Positions 17,352 through 26,877 are shown, numbered from the stretch's first letter. The stretch is DNA of 64,000 bases from Rhodospirillaceae bacterium (GCA_009772935.1 WOUR01000020.1:164343-228342), one strand, 5' to 3'. Numbers and translations: made by a program. Notes: a model not told the origin generated them from the sequence alone.

Positions 17352-19037
17352 ATGACCCAGTCGACATGGCGCGCGCGCGCGGGCACGCACTTCACCTGCG
17401 AGAAGCAGCCGGCGCACGGGCCCGCGGGCATGGCGGTCTCCAACCATCCGCTGGCCTCCGCCGCCGGGCTCGAGATGCTGGCGGCCGGCGGCAATGCGGT
17501 CGACGCCGCCGTCGCCATGCAGTTCGCGCTGACCGTGGTCGAGCCGATGATGGTCGGGCTGATCGGCGGCACGACCTGCCACATCCGCCTGGCCGACGGC
17601 AGCCACCGCATCCTCGACGGCATGAGCGCCGTGCCGCAGATGGGCCATCCCGACATGTACAGACCGGTCCCCGGCGCGCCGCCCGAGGTCTATGACGTCG
17701 AAGGGCAGGAGAACCTGGTCGGGCCGAAGTCGGTCGCGACGCCGGGCTCGCTGCGCGCCTGGTGCCTGGCGCTGGAGCGCTTCGGCACGATGAGTCTGGC
17801 CGACGTGATGCAACCCGCCATCCGCCACGCCGCGCGCGGCTTCGCGGTGACGCCCTATCTCTCGGACTGCATCAAGGATGCCGGCCCCGACCTTTCGAAG
17901 GACAAGCTCGCCGCCGCGCTGCTGCTTCCCAACGGAACGCCGCTGAAGCCCGGCGAGCGGCTGGTGCAGGCGCAATATGCCGAGGCGCTGACCCTGGTCT
18001 CGCAGCAGGGCGAGAAGGCGCTGCACGGCGGACCGCTCGGCGACCTGCTGGTCGAATGCATGGAGAAGACCGGCGGCTTCGTTCGCCGCGACGACCTCAC
18101 CGGCTACAAGGTCGAAGAGCGCGCGCCGATCCGCGGCCACTATCGCGGCTGGGAGATCCTGGGCCCGCCGCCGCCCGCCGCCTCGGGCGTGCACATCGCC
18201 CAGATGCTGAACATCCTCGAAGCCTACGACATCGCGAAGATGGGCTTCGGCAGCGTCGACACGCTGCACCTGCTGGCCGAAGTGCTGAAGATCGCCTTCG
18301 CCGACCGCGCCGAGGCGAGCGGCGACCCGGACTTCGTGAAGGTGCCGGTCGAGCGCATCGTGAGCCGCGACTATGCCGACCAGCGCCGCAAGCTGTTGGA
18401 CATCGCCCGCGCCACGCAGTGGACGGGCGGGCTGCAAGCGGCGGAAGGCCAGGACACGACCCATCTCACCGTGGCCGACGGCAAGGGCAACGTCGTCAGC
18501 ACGACGCAGACCATCAACAGCCTGTTCGGCGCGCGCTTCATCGTGCCCGGCACCGGCATGATCCCCAACAACTACATGAACAACTACGACCCGCGCCGCG
18601 GCAACGCGCTGTCGATCGCGCCGGGCAAGCGCGTCACGACCTCGATGTCGCCGATGATGGCGCTCAAGGGCGGCACGGTGCGCTATGCGCTGGGCCTGCC
18701 CGGCGGCCGCAAGATCTTCCCCTCGGCGCTGCAGGCGCTGCTCAACCTGATCGACCACGGCATGACCCTGCAGGAAGCCGTCGAGGCGCCGCGAGTCTGG
18801 ACCGAGGGCCCCGTCCTGGAAGTCGAGCACGGCATCCCCGCCCCGGTCCGCCAGGGCCTCGAAGCCCGCGGCCACACGCTCAAGATCATGCCGACCGTGG
18901 CCGGCGGCATGAACGCCATCCAGTTCCACGACGACGGCACCATGACCGGCGCCGCCTGCTGGCGCGCGGATGGAACGGCGGCCGCGCTGGGCGGCGGGTT
19001 GGCACGCGCGGGGGTGAGGTTCGTGTTGCCGGGCTAA
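17352..19037 (+). CDS. ggt: gamma-glutamyltransferase family protein
   Basis: 561-residue Ntn-hydrolase that transfers or hydrolyses gamma-glutamyl groups, made as a precursor that cuts itself. The new N-terminal nucleophile is Thr369 in GQDTTHLTVAD; GARFIVPGTGMIPNNYMNNYDP, TTSMSPMM and GLPGGRKIFPSAL follow in the small subunit. The N-terminus AVSNHPLASAAGLEMLAAGGNAVDAA is typical. Unlike many GGTs it has no signal peptide, so it is probably cytoplasmic, as in FAD- or Gly-Gly-degrading and gamma-glutamyl-utilising relatives. Single gene. Confidence 0.9.
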   Translation: MTQSTWRARAGTHFTCEKQPAHGPAGMAVSNHPLASAAGLEMLAAGGNAVDAAVAMQFALTVVEPMMVGLIGGTTCHIRLADGSHRILDGMSAVPQMGHPDMYRPVPGAPPEVYDVEGQENLVGPKSVATPGSLRAWCLALERFGTMSLADVMQPAIRHAARGFAVTPYLSDCIKDAGPDLSKDKLAAALLLPNGTPLKPGERLVQAQYAEALTLVSQQGEKALHGGPLGDLLVECMEKTGGFVRRDDLTGYKVEERAPIRGHYRGWEILGPPPPAASGVHIAQMLNILEAYDIAKMGFGSVDTLHLLAEVLKIAFADRAEASGDPDFVKVPVERIVSRDYADQRRKLLDIARATQWTGGLQAAEGQDTTHLTVADGKGNVVSTTQTINSLFGARFIVPGTGMIPNNYMNNYDPRRGNALSIAPGKRVTTSMSPMMALKGGTVRYALGLPGGRKIFPSALQALLNLIDHGMTLQEAVEAPRVWTEGPVLEVEHGIPAPVRQGLEARGHTLKIMPTVAGGMNAIQFHDDGTMTGAACWRADGTAAALGGGLARAGVRFVLPG

Positions 19038-19094
19038 AGGCCAGGCAGCAATCAGCAGTTGCGCCACACAGGCTGTTTAGCATCAAGTATCGCC

Positions 19095-19976
19095 ATGGCT
19101 AAGAAACCAGCGCCACCGCCTCAAGGGCCGGATATGACCGCGACCCATCTGCGCCAAAGCATCGATCGTCTCTCGAAGCGACTCGATGACCTTAAGAATT
19201 TCGATCCAACGATCATTAAAGTTAGGTTCCATACACCCGAGCTTGACCGTCTGCGCACCTCCATCGAGGAGGCATTGGCGCGAACTTTTGGGGAAGGCAC
19301 CTCCGACTATAATCGCTACAGATCGGCGTCTTTTTTTGACCAAGGACCGATCACTATGGGTGGCAGCTTCGGCGGCCGTGAGATCCCAATCAGTCGGGTA
19401 CATGAACTCGTTCAGCGGTCAAAAGAGAAAAACATAGCGCGCCTCGACCAGGCTATCGAAGTATTGAAAGAGCGGATGAGCGAACTGGACGACAGTTCAC
19501 CTGATCAGAGCCCTGCACCGACTTTATCTGCGGAACACTCCAATAGAGTTTTTATCGTTCACGGCCACGATAGCGAGGCAAAGGAAGCCGTGGCGCGGTT
19601 CTTGGAAAAACTCGGCCTCGATCCAGTCATCCTGCATGAAAAGCCGAATTTGGGACGAACCATCATCGAAAAGTTCGAGCAAGAGGGTGATGTTGGCTTT
19701 GCGGTCGTACTTCTTACTCCGGACGATCTAGGCAAGGCGAAGACGGACGCAGAACTAAAGCCGCGCGCACGACAGAATGTCATCTTGGAACTCGGCTACT
19801 TCGTGGGAACCTTGGGAAGAAAGAAAGTATGCGCCCTTGTTCGCCAGAACGTTGACATGCCATCCGACTTCGCTGGCGTCGTTTATGAGCGGTTTGACGA
19901 TGGAGGTGCTTGGAAGTTCATCCTTGGGCGAGAATTGCGTGCTGCGGGCTACTCAATTGATATGAACAGAATCTAA
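19095..19976 (+). CDS. stand-alone TIR-like protein (CAP12/Pycsar-effector-type)
   Basis: 293 residues. A charged helical N-terminal half (about 15-135) joins through a Ser/Pro linker to a TIR-like domain (about 150-293): RVFIVHGHDSEAKEAVARFL, VVLLTPDDLG, and QNVILELGYFVGTLGR with the predicted catalytic Glu232. This family includes NAD-degrading effectors of CBASS/Pycsar-like defence. No cyclase or other sensor gene is adjacent, so any trigger must act in trans or be sensed by its own N-terminus. ATG at 19095 lacks a ribosome site. It is visibly richer in A/T than its neighbours, suggesting transfer. Confidence 0.8.
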   Translation: MAKKPAPPPQGPDMTATHLRQSIDRLSKRLDDLKNFDPTIIKVRFHTPELDRLRTSIEEALARTFGEGTSDYNRYRSASFFDQGPITMGGSFGGREIPISRVHELVQRSKEKNIARLDQAIEVLKERMSELDDSSPDQSPAPTLSAEHSNRVFIVHGHDSEAKEAVARFLEKLGLDPVILHEKPNLGRTIIEKFEQEGDVGFAVVLLTPDDLGKAKTDAELKPRARQNVILELGYFVGTLGRKKVCALVRQNVDMPSDFAGVVYERFDDGGAWKFILGRELRAAGYSIDMNRI

Positions 19977-20066
19977 GCGTCCCGAAACAGTTCATTGCCA
20001 CAAGAGCGTCCTCACAAAGCTAGACACACTGTCCGGCCACACAAGGGTGTGCTCCTCTCGCGTATT

Positions 20067-20816
20067 TCAATGAAACACCCGCCCCGAGTCGATCACCAGA
20101 GTCTGGCCGGTCGTGCTGTTGGTCCGGCACATGGTGACGACCTGGTCGGCGCAGTCGTCCTTGTCGGCGGGCTTGCCCAATAGCGAGGCGCTGGCGTTCC
20201 TGGCGACGACCTCGGGCCGCAGGTTGGCCGTCGCGCGGGTGCCTTCGAGCAGGCCCGGCGCCACGCAGTTCACCAGCACCTCGGGCGCCAGCGCCACGGC
20301 CATGCACTTGGTGAGGTGGATGAGGCCCGCCTTCGAGACGGCGTAGGCGATCGAGGAGCCGGTGGGGCCCAGCCCCGCGACCGAGGCGATGTTGACGATG
20401 CGGCCTTCGCCCTGGCGCTTCATCACGGGGCCGACGGCCTTGGTGAGCAGCATCGGGCCCGTGAGGTTGATGTCGATGATCTTCGTCCATTCCTCGTAGG
20501 TGAGGCCGTCGAGATCGGTGAAGGGGATCGACTTGTTGTAGGCCGCGTCGTTCACCAGGATGTCGAGGCGGCCGAAGCGCTTCAGGACGTCGTCGACCAG
20601 CCGGTCGACCTGGTCGCGCTGCGTCACGTCGCAGGCGAAGGCGGCGGCGGTGACCTGGTGGCGTTCGAGATCGCGCGCGACGCCCTCGGCCTGGTCCTTG
20701 CTCTGCGCATAGACGACGGCGATGTGGCAGCCCTCGGCTGCCAGCGCGTGACAGATGCGCTGGCCCAGCCCGCCATTGCCGCCGGTGACGACGGCCACCT
20801 TCCCCTCGAGATCCAT
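20067..20816 (-). CDS. short-chain dehydrogenase/reductase (SDR)
   Basis: 249-residue classical SDR oxidoreductase using NAD(P)H. Cofactor loop TGGNGGLGQ near residue 12, catalytic Ser in NIASVAG and Tyr/Lys in YAVSK. The usual NNAG motif is NDAAYN here, as in some 3-oxoacyl-ACP-reductase-like members. ATG at 20816; the frame stays open upstream only by overlapping the divergent control region. Divergent from a class III aminotransferase, suggesting a shared pathway; the substrate is unknown. Confidence 0.9.
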   Translation of the reverse strand: MDLEGKVAVVTGGNGGLGQRICHALAAEGCHIAVVYAQSKDQAEGVARDLERHQVTAAAFACDVTQRDQVDRLVDDVLKRFGRLDILVNDAAYNKSIPFTDLDGLTYEEWTKIIDINLTGPMLLTKAVGPVMKRQGEGRIVNIASVAGLGPTGSSIAYAVSKAGLIHLTKCMAVALAPEVLVNCVAPGLLEGTRATANLRPEVVARNASASLLGKPADKDDCADQVVTMCRTNSTTGQTLVIDSGRVFH

Positions 20817-20874
20817 CCGTTTCCCCCGTGGCTGCCTTGCGACCCGTGCCGGGTGCAGGCTCTCGTTCGTGCGG

Positions 20875-20882
20875 TATATATA
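20875..20882 (+). promoter_or_regulatory. possible -10 element in a divergent control region
   Basis: TATATATA in the 97-base gap between the SDR (minus) and aminotransferase (plus) start codons, 32 bases before the aminotransferase ATG. No matching -35 box at standard distance, so this is a weak call. Confidence 0.25.
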
Positions 20883-20913
20883 GGCCAGTTCACAGCGTAG
20901 CGGAGCCCGTTCG

Positions 20914-22131
20914 ATGTCCCTCACAGCCGACCAGAAATTGCGCCAGCGCGCCCAGCAGGTCATTCCCGGCGGCATGTACGGGCACCTGCGCAGCGACCGG
21001 CTGCCCGAGGGCTATCCGCAGTTCTTCGCGCGCGGCGAGGGCTGTCACCTGTGGGACGTGAACGGCAAGCGCTATGTCGACTTCATGTGCAGCTGGGGCC
21101 CGATCGTGGTCGGCCACGGCAATCCGGTGGTGGCCGAGGCCGTGGCGCGGCAGATGGCGGCGGGCGACTGCCTGAACGGCCCGTCGGAGCGGCTGGTCGA
21201 GCTGGCCGAGCGTCTGGTCGGGCTGATCCCGCATGCCGACTGGGCGCTGTTCGGCAAGAACGGCACCGATGCCACGACGACCTGCGTGACCCTGGCGCGC
21301 GCCGCCTCGGGCAAGCGCAAGATCCTGGTGGCCGAGGGCGCCTATCACGGCGCCATCCCGTGGTGCTCGCCGAACCCGTACGGCGTGACGCCGGAAGATC
21401 GCGCCCACATGCTGACCTACAAGTACAACGACACCGGCAGCCTCGAGAGCGCCGTGCAGCGCGCCGGCGACGACCTGGCGGGCATCATCGTCTCCGCCTT
21501 CAAGCACGATTTCGGCAAGGACCAGGAGATGCCGGACGCGGCCTTCGCCCGCCGCGCGCGCGAGCTGTGCGACGCCAGCGACGCGGCGCTGATCGTCGAC
21601 GACGTGCGCGCCGGCTTCCGGCTGACGATGCGCGGCAGCTGGGACCTGGTGGGCGTGCAGCCCGACCTCAGCGCCTGGAGCAAGGCGATCGCCAACGGCC
21701 ATGCGCTGGCCGCCGTCACCGGCAACGACCGCTACCGCGAGGCCGCGTCGAAGCTCTACGTCACCGGCTCGTTCTGGTGCAGCGCCGTGTCGATGGCGGC
21801 GGCGCTGGCGACGCTCGACGTGCTGGAGAGCACGGACGGGCCGGCGCACATGCGCGCCATGGGCCAGCGGCTGCGCGACGGCATCGCGGCCCAGTCGGCC
21901 GAGTTCGGCATCGGCGTGCGCCAGAGCGGCCCGCCGCAGATGCCGACCCTGCTGTTCGACAACGATCCCGACACCGAGAAGGGCAACTTCTTCACCGTCG
22001 AGGCGCTGAAGCACGGCGCCTACCTGCACCCGCGCCACAACATGTTCCTGTCGACCGCCCACACCGAGGCCGACATCGACTTCGCGCTCGAAGCGACCCG
22101 CAAGGCGTTCCAGGCGCTGGCGGCGCGGTAA
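20914..22131 (+). CDS. class III aminotransferase (glutamate-1-semialdehyde-aminomutase-like)
   Basis: 405-residue PLP enzyme. PLP lysine K257 lies in LSAWSKAIANGHALAAVTG; the pyridine-binding Asp is in LIVDDVRAGFR; NGTDATTTCVTLARAASGK and the N-terminal VIPGGMYGH match the GSAM-like group. A true HemL is less likely because of the divergent neighbours and the unusual VRAGFR motif in place of EVMTGFR. Probably an aminotransferase or aminomutase for an amino-acid or amine substrate. Start ATG 20914 after TAGCGGAGCCC. Confidence 0.88.
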   Translation: MSLTADQKLRQRAQQVIPGGMYGHLRSDRLPEGYPQFFARGEGCHLWDVNGKRYVDFMCSWGPIVVGHGNPVVAEAVARQMAAGDCLNGPSERLVELAERLVGLIPHADWALFGKNGTDATTTCVTLARAASGKRKILVAEGAYHGAIPWCSPNPYGVTPEDRAHMLTYKYNDTGSLESAVQRAGDDLAGIIVSAFKHDFGKDQEMPDAAFARRARELCDASDAALIVDDVRAGFRLTMRGSWDLVGVQPDLSAWSKAIANGHALAAVTGNDRYREAASKLYVTGSFWCSAVSMAAALATLDVLESTDGPAHMRAMGQRLRDGIAAQSAEFGIGVRQSGPPQMPTLLFDNDPDTEKGNFFTVEALKHGAYLHPRHNMFLSTAHTEADIDFALEATRKAFQALAAR

Positions 22132-22140
22132 ACCGCACCC

Positions 22141-22261
22141 CCGTCGTCTCGACCGGAGCGCGCAGCGCGGAGTGGAGAGACCTTCTCTCAACGATTTGCC
22201 GGCTTTTGGTGGAGAGAAGGTCTCTCCACTCCGCGCCTTCGGCGCTACGGTCGAGACGACG
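22141..22261. repeat. family B palindromic repeat
   Basis: Outer arms CCGTCGTCTCGACCG and CGGTCGAGACGACG; inner arms GGAGAGACCTTCTC and GAGAAGGTCTCTCC around ACGATTTGCCGGCTTTTGGT, nearly the same core as at 15295. Lies after the aminotransferase gene. Confidence 0.85.
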
Positions 22262-22325
22262 AATCTTTCTTGGCGAACCTCAACCCCGCCAGCCGTTCGA
22301 GATGCAGGCGGTGCGGCAGGTCTTT

Positions 22326-22343
22326 ATTGGAGCGCGCTCCAAT
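22326..22343. promoter_or_regulatory. perfect 18-base palindrome
   Basis: ATTGGAGCGCGCTCCAAT is a perfect palindrome in the gap between two convergent genes (aminotransferase and GH25 lipoprotein). Position does not suit a promoter operator; it may be part of a 3' structure or another dispersed repeat. Confidence 0.25.
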
Positions 22344-22382
22344 GAGGCGCTTAGCCGACGGACAGGCCGAGCGAGGCTCGGC

Positions 22383-23186
22383 CTACCGTCCGCCGTTCTT
22401 CCACCAGCGGTTCAGGCTGGCGGCGTCGCCGTTGTACATGTTGCGGTCGCAGTGGCCGACGCCCTCGACATGGCGCGGTTCGCTGCCATAGGCGAAGTTC
22501 TGCGAAGTCTCGTCGGCGACATACTGCCAGAGCTTCCAGCCGCGATCCGCCCAGGCCATGGGAATCCGCGGCGTCTCGCGATAGTCGGCCAGCCACAGGT
22601 CGCAGCGCGACAGGAGCGAGCCCGGACGGATGCTGGCGCCGAGGCTGATGCGGCGGCGGCCGTAGATCTCGCCGTCGGCCCAGGCGGGATGGGCGTAGAG
22701 CATCGGCAGCCGGCCGGTGGCCTTCTGCACCGCCAGCACGAAGGCCTCGGCCTGGTCGAGCCGCATCGTGTTGCGCGGGTTGGCGTCGTTCGGTTCGAGG
22801 TCGAGCGCCATCACAGTCTGCGGCCCGGGTTGGCAGGCCGACAGGAACGAGGCCGCCTGCTGCTCGCCGGAATACTGGCGGGTGCCGAAATGGTAGCCGC
22901 CCCACAGCAGCCCCGCCGCCTCGGCCTGGCGGCGCCGCGAGGAATAGGACGGGTCGAACCAGTCGCCGCCCTCGCTCACCTTGTGGATCACGGCCAGGAT
23001 GTTGCTGCGGCGGACCGCGGCGAAGCTGGTGACGGTCACGTTGTGGCTGATGTCGATCACCGCATCGAGGCCGGGCCTCGTCTGGCCCGCGGAATAGGCC
23101 GTCGGCTGGGTCGTCGGCTGGCCGCCGCAGCCGGCCAGCGCCGGCAGGGCGAGACCGCCTGCCAGCATGCTTCTCCGTGAGATCAT
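22383..23186 (-). CDS. GH25 lysozyme-type lipoprotein, probably Tat-exported
   Basis: 267-residue muramidase-like protein. N-terminus SRRSMLAGGLALPALAGC combines a twin-arginine motif (R4-R5) with a lipobox ending in Cys20, so it should be folded before export and anchored by lipid. The GH25 barrel shows AVIDISHN with the catalytic Asp, IHKVSEGGDWFDPSY, GGYHFGTR and VMALDLEPND with the second acidic pair. It could cut peptidoglycan in the periplasm. A small exported protein gene lies 13 bases upstream on the same strand and may be in the same operon. Stop overlaps a small inverted repeat (22364-22384). Confidence 0.85.
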   Translation of the reverse strand: MISRRSMLAGGLALPALAGCGGQPTTQPTAYSAGQTRPGLDAVIDISHNVTVTSFAAVRRSNILAVIHKVSEGGDWFDPSYSSRRRQAEAAGLLWGGYHFGTRQYSGEQQAASFLSACQPGPQTVMALDLEPNDANPRNTMRLDQAEAFVLAVQKATGRLPMLYAHPAWADGEIYGRRRISLGASIRPGSLLSRCDLWLADYRETPRIPMAWADRGWKLWQYVADETSQNFAYGSEPRHVEGVGHCDRNMYNGDAASLNRWWKNGGR

Positions 23187-23199
23187 CGAGGGGGAGTTC

Positions 23200-23643
23200 C
23201 TACTTCGCTTTCTTCAGCACGTTGGTGGCGGCGACGGAAACGCCGGCGCGATTCTCAGTATAGAAGAGTTCGAGCGTGCCGTCGTCGAGCAACGTGCCTT
23301 CGATGGCCGACCCGCCCTGCCCGATCATGCGCACGCGCTTTCCGTCCGATCCGATCACGCCGATGATCGGCTCGGCCTTCGATTCGGAGGACAGCGTGCC
23401 CCAGAAGCGGCCCTCGTCCTGGCCGTCGATCCGCACCGTGATCTTGAGCTCGACCAGGCGGTTGCCGTCGACGATGGTCGAGGGCGCGGTCACCGGAAAG
23501 TGAGCCGGCAGGCCGCTCACGATGCTCTTGTTGGTGCCCGTCCAGGTGCCCGTCATGTCCGGGCCGGCCGGCTGGGCGGTCGCGATGCCGGCGGCGCAGG
23601 CGAGGGAAAGGCCGAGGGGAAGCAGGAGGGAGACACCACGCAT
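23200..23643 (-). CDS. small exported protein of unknown function
   Basis: 147 residues with a signal peptide (LLLPLGLSLACAAGIATA, cleavage after TAQ). Mature part is rich in beta-prone segments: MTGTWTGTNKSI, LVELKITVRIDGQDEGRFWGTL, RMIGQGGSAIEGTLLDDGTLELFY; the GTWxG start resembles lipocalin-like or small beta-barrel proteins, but no family is certain. Start ATG 23643 follows GAAGGAAAAA. Upstream of, and probably co-transcribed with, the GH25 lipoprotein gene. Confidence 0.7.
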   Translation of the reverse strand: MRGVSLLLPLGLSLACAAGIATAQPAGPDMTGTWTGTNKSIVSGLPAHFPVTAPSTIVDGNRLVELKITVRIDGQDEGRFWGTLSSESKAEPIIGVIGSDGKRVRMIGQGGSAIEGTLLDDGTLELFYTENRAGVSVAATNVLKKAK

Positions 23644-23759
23644 GGCTTTTTCCTTCGAGGTTGTCGGGGGCCGCATCATGCCCAAACATCGGCCCGCGTA
23701 AAGCCGGGCCATCGTCGCGGCAATCGACAGGCGGCGCGCGCCACGGGATACTGGGCGCA

Positions 23760-25355
23760 ATGGAATACGACTTCATCGTCGTCGGCGCCGGTTCGGCGGG
23801 CGCCGTCGTCGCCAACCGGCTGTCGGCCGAGCCGCACCACAAGGTGCTGCTGCTGGAAGCGGGCCCCGTCGATCATCCCTGGACGCGCATCCCGGTCGGC
23901 TATTCGCGGTTGATCACCAACCCCGCGGTCAACTGGCTCTACAGTTCCGAGCCCGAGCCCAGCACCAACGGCCGGCGCATCCCGGTACCACGCGGAAAAC
24001 TGCTGGGCGGTTCCAGCGCCATCAACGGCCTCGCCTTCGTGCGCGGCCAGGCACAGGACTTCGACACCTGGGCGCAGATGGGCAACCAGGGCTGGGCCTA
24101 CGAGGACGTCCTCCCCTTCTTCAGGCGCATGGAGAGCTACCCGGAGGGCGACGAGCGCTTTCGCGGCCGCTCCGGCCCGCTGAGGGTGACCAATCCGCCG
24201 CCGCTCAATCCGCTCTATGCCACGGTGATCAAGGCGGCCGGCGAGGTCGGGATCCCGCACAACCCCGACTACAACGGCGCGACGCAGGACGGCATCGCCA
24301 TGAGCCAGGCCACGATCGCCTCGGGCTGGCGCATGAGCACGGCCCGTTGCTACCTCGATCCCGCCAGGCGGCGGCCCAACCTGCGCATCGAGACCGGGGC
24401 GCTGGCCGAACGGCTGCTGCTCGAGGGCAAGCGCTGCACCGGCGTGCGCTATTCGGTGGGCGGCGAGGCGCGCGAGGCGCGGGCGACGCGGGCCGTCGTG
24501 GTGAGCGGCGGATCGATCAACTCGCCGCAGCTCCTCGAACTGTCGGGCATCGGCCAGCCGGACCGGCTGCGCGCGCTCGGCATCGAGGTGCGGCATGCGC
24601 TGCCGGGCGTCGGCGAGAACCTGCGCGAGCACTATGCGCCGCGCACGCGATGGACCATCGGCAAACGCGGCGTCACCTTCAACGATCGCGGCCGCGGTCT
24701 CGGCTTGGTGCACCAGGCGCTGCGCTGGGCGCTGAACCGCGACAGTCTTCTCTCGATGGTCGGCGCCCCCTTGCGTGCCTTCGTGCGCTCGCGCGACGGT
24801 CTCGCGGCGCCCGACCTGCTGCTGGGCTGGGTCCCGATGTTCACCGAGGCGGGGCCGCGGGGCCCGCGGATCGCGCGGCAGTCGGGCGTCTCCTGCTACG
24901 CCCATCCGATGCGGCCCGAGAGCAAGGGCACCATCCACATCGTCTCGGCCGACCCGAAGCGGCCGCCGGAGATCCGCTACAATTTCCTGTCGGCGCCGGT
25001 CGACGGCGAGCTGACGGTGCGCGCCGTGCGCATCGCCCGTGCCATCATGACCGCGCCGGCGATGGCGCCGCTGCAGGTGGCCGAGATCGCGCCGGGACCG
25101 GGCGGCAACAGCGACGAGGAGATCCTCGACTGGGTGCGCCGGGCCGCCGAGACGACCTATCACCCGGTCGGCACCTGCAAGATGGGCACGGATTCCATGG
25201 CCGTGGTCGATTCGAGGCTGCGCGTGCACGGGATCGAGGGGCTCCGGGTCGCCGACGCCTCGATCATGCCGACGCTCACCTCGGGCAACACCAATGCGCC
25301 GTCGATCATGATCGGCGAGAAGGCGGCGGACATGGTGTTGGAGGACGCGGCCTGA
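23760..25355 (+). CDS. GMC-family FAD oxidoreductase (choline-dehydrogenase-like)
   Basis: 531-residue flavoprotein that oxidises an alcohol. FAD-binding [14 protein letters not shown] at residues 8-21 followed by LLLEAG; GMC signature 1 [20 protein letters not shown] and signature 2 [16 protein letters not shown]-terminal catalytic His in [12 protein letters not shown] and [18 protein letters not shown]. Cytoplasmic, with no signal peptide. Homologues oxidise choline, PEG-aldehydes or other alcohols; nothing nearby fixes the substrate. ATG at 23760. A family B repeat follows it. Confidence 0.92.
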   Translation: MEYDFIVVGAGSAGAVVANRLSAEPHHKVLLLEAGPVDHPWTRIPVGYSRLITNPAVNWLYSSEPEPSTNGRRIPVPRGKLLGGSSAINGLAFVRGQAQDFDTWAQMGNQGWAYEDVLPFFRRMESYPEGDERFRGRSGPLRVTNPPPLNPLYATVIKAAGEVGIPHNPDYNGATQDGIAMSQATIASGWRMSTARCYLDPARRRPNLRIETGALAERLLLEGKRCTGVRYSVGGEAREARATRAVVVSGGSINSPQLLELSGIGQPDRLRALGIEVRHALPGVGENLREHYAPRTRWTIGKRGVTFNDRGRGLGLVHQALRWALNRDSLLSMVGAPLRAFVRSRDGLAAPDLLLGWVPMFTEAGPRGPRIARQSGVSCYAHPMRPESKGTIHIVSADPKRPPEIRYNFLSAPVDGELTVRAVRIARAIMTAPAMAPLQVAEIAPGPGGNSDEEILDWVRRAAETTYHPVGTCKMGTDSMAVVDSRLRVHGIEGLRVADASIMPTLTSGNTNAPSIMIGEKAADMVLEDAA

Positions 25356-25394
25356 GCTGATGCGAAAGCCAGGGATCGCCCCTTCAAGGATCAG

Positions 25395-25522
25395 CCCGTC
25401 GTCTCGACCGAAGCCTCGCGTAGCGAGGCGTAGCGGAGAGACCTTCTATCCACGAATAGACGGCAAATCGTAGCGCGAAGATCTCTCCACTCCGCGCTGC
25501 GCGCTCCGGTCGAGATGACGGG
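25395..25522. repeat. family B palindromic repeat, diverged copy
   Basis: Outer arms CCCGTCGTCTCGACCG and CGGTCGAGATGACGGG (one mismatch), inner GGAGAGACCTTCTATCC and GAAGATCTCTCC. The core sequence differs from the 15295 and 22141 copies, so this one is older or recombined. It separates convergent GMC oxidoreductase and type I secretion genes. Confidence 0.8.
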
Positions 25523-25566
25523 GTTTTCGTGGCCCGCTGAAGCCATCCGATCCATGGGCGGGCGAT

Positions 25567-26877
25567 TCAACGCCCGCGGAAAGCCCGCGCGAGCTGGTCG
25601 CTCAACGGCTTCACGAGGAACGACGCCACGGTGCGGGGCGTGGTCTCGATGAAGGATTCGACCGGCATGCCGGCCAGGAGTTGCAGCCCCTCGAGGCGGG
25701 ACAGCTCGCCATCGGAAACACGGATACGCACCGAGTAGTAGGGCTCGGTCGCCTTGTCCTCCTGCGTGACGTCGGCGCCGATATGGATCACCTCGCCGTC
25801 GACCTCGGGAGTCGTGCGCTGGTTGAAGGCGGCGAAGCGCAGCACGGCGTGCTGGCCGACATGGATCTGGTCGATGTCCTGCGGCGCCACCTTGGCTTCG
25901 ACGATCAGCGTGTCGGAATCCGGCACGATCAGCATGAGAGGTTCGCCGGCCTGGACGACGCCACCGACCGTATGGACGTTCCTCTGGAACACCTTGCCGT
26001 CCTGCGGCGAGACGAGATCGATGCGCTTCAGCTGATCCTCGGCCGCGACGCGGCGCTCGCTCATCTCCGACTTCTTGGCGCGGATCTCGGCCAGTTCCTT
26101 GCCGACCTCGCTGCTGAGATCCTGATCGATCTGGTGGATCTTGAGCTCGAGTTCGGCGATGCGGCCGCGGCTCTGCGCCAGCGAGGCGACGAGAGCGGAC
26201 CGCTCGCCCTCCATGCGGGCCGAGTCGCGTTCCAGGGTCGTGACCCGGCTGATCGGCACCAGGTTCTGCTTCCAGAGCGTCCGGACACCGTCGAGCTCCT
26301 GCGCCAGCAGCGCCAGTTCCTTGCCCTTGGCGGCTTCCTGCGCCTGGGTGCCGTCGATCTGGAGATGCAGCTGCTTGATCTGCTCCCGGAGCTGGGCCTT
26401 CTGGCCGTCGCGTGCCGTGCGGCGCATCTCGAACAGCTTCTGCTCGCCGCTCATCAGGCGCGCGATCTCCGGATCGCTCGCCCGCGACGTCAGTTCGGGC
26501 GGGAACCCGACGACCTTGTCATTGTCCCGCTCCGCCTCGAAGCGGGCCTGACGGGCGGCCAGTTCGTCGAGCGACTTGGTCACGATGCCGAGATTGGCCT
26601 TCGCCTGCGTGCCGTCGAGGCGGACGACCACGTCGCCCTGCTTCACCCGGTCGCCTTCCTTGACCAGCAACTCGCCCACGACACCGCCGGTCGGGTGCTG
26701 GATTTTCTTGACGTTGGTGTCGACCACCAGCTTGCCGGGCGCGATCACGGCGCCGGACAATTGCGTGGTGGCGGCCCATCCCCCGATGCCGAAGACCAGG
26801 ACGAAGCAGGACACGAGGCCGATCATGAGAGGCTTCCGGGTCAAGGCCGGGATCGGCGAGGGCTGGCTCTGCGTCAT
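25567..26877 (-). CDS. type I secretion membrane fusion protein (HlyD/PrtE type)
   Basis: 436-residue periplasmic adaptor that bridges the ABC exporter to an outer-membrane TolC-like channel. One membrane anchor at about residues 17-37; lipoyl-like halves VVGELLVKEGDRVKQGDVVVRLDG and later LVSPQDGKVF; a long alpha-helical coiled coil in between (about 95-290); C-terminal beta-barrel. The ATG at 26877 overlaps the ABC transporter's stop (ATGA), so the two are translationally coupled. No TolC gene in the window. Confidence 0.92.
   Translation of the reverse strand: MTQSQPSPIPALTRKPLMIGLVSCFVLVFGIGGWAATTQLSGAVIAPGKLVVDTNVKKIQHPTGGVVGELLVKEGDRVKQGDVVVRLDGTQAKANLGIVTKSLDELAARQARFEAERDNDKVVGFPPELTSRASDPEIARLMSGEQKLFEMRRTARDGQKAQLREQIKQLHLQIDGTQAQEAAKGKELALLAQELDGVRTLWKQNLVPISRVTTLERDSARMEGERSALVASLAQSRGRIAELELKIHQIDQDLSSEVGKELAEIRAKKSEMSERRVAAEDQLKRIDLVSPQDGKVFQRNVHTVGGVVQAGEPLMLIVPDSDTLIVEAKVAPQDIDQIHVGQHAVLRFAAFNQRTTPEVDGEVIHIGADVTQEDKATEPYYSVRIRVSDGELSRLEGLQLLAGMPVESFIETTPRTVASFLVKPLSDQLARAFRGR

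Noticed and set aside
10991..19976. A defence island made of the SNF2 fragment and the TIR protein
   Set aside because: They are 7 kb apart with ordinary metabolic genes between, no shared orientation, no integrase or att sites; treated as two separate events.
20914..22131. hemL (glutamate-1-semialdehyde aminomutase)
   Set aside because: Alphaproteobacteria usually make 5-aminolevulinate by HemA (ALA synthase), and the VRAGFR motif and SDR neighbour suit another aminotransferase.
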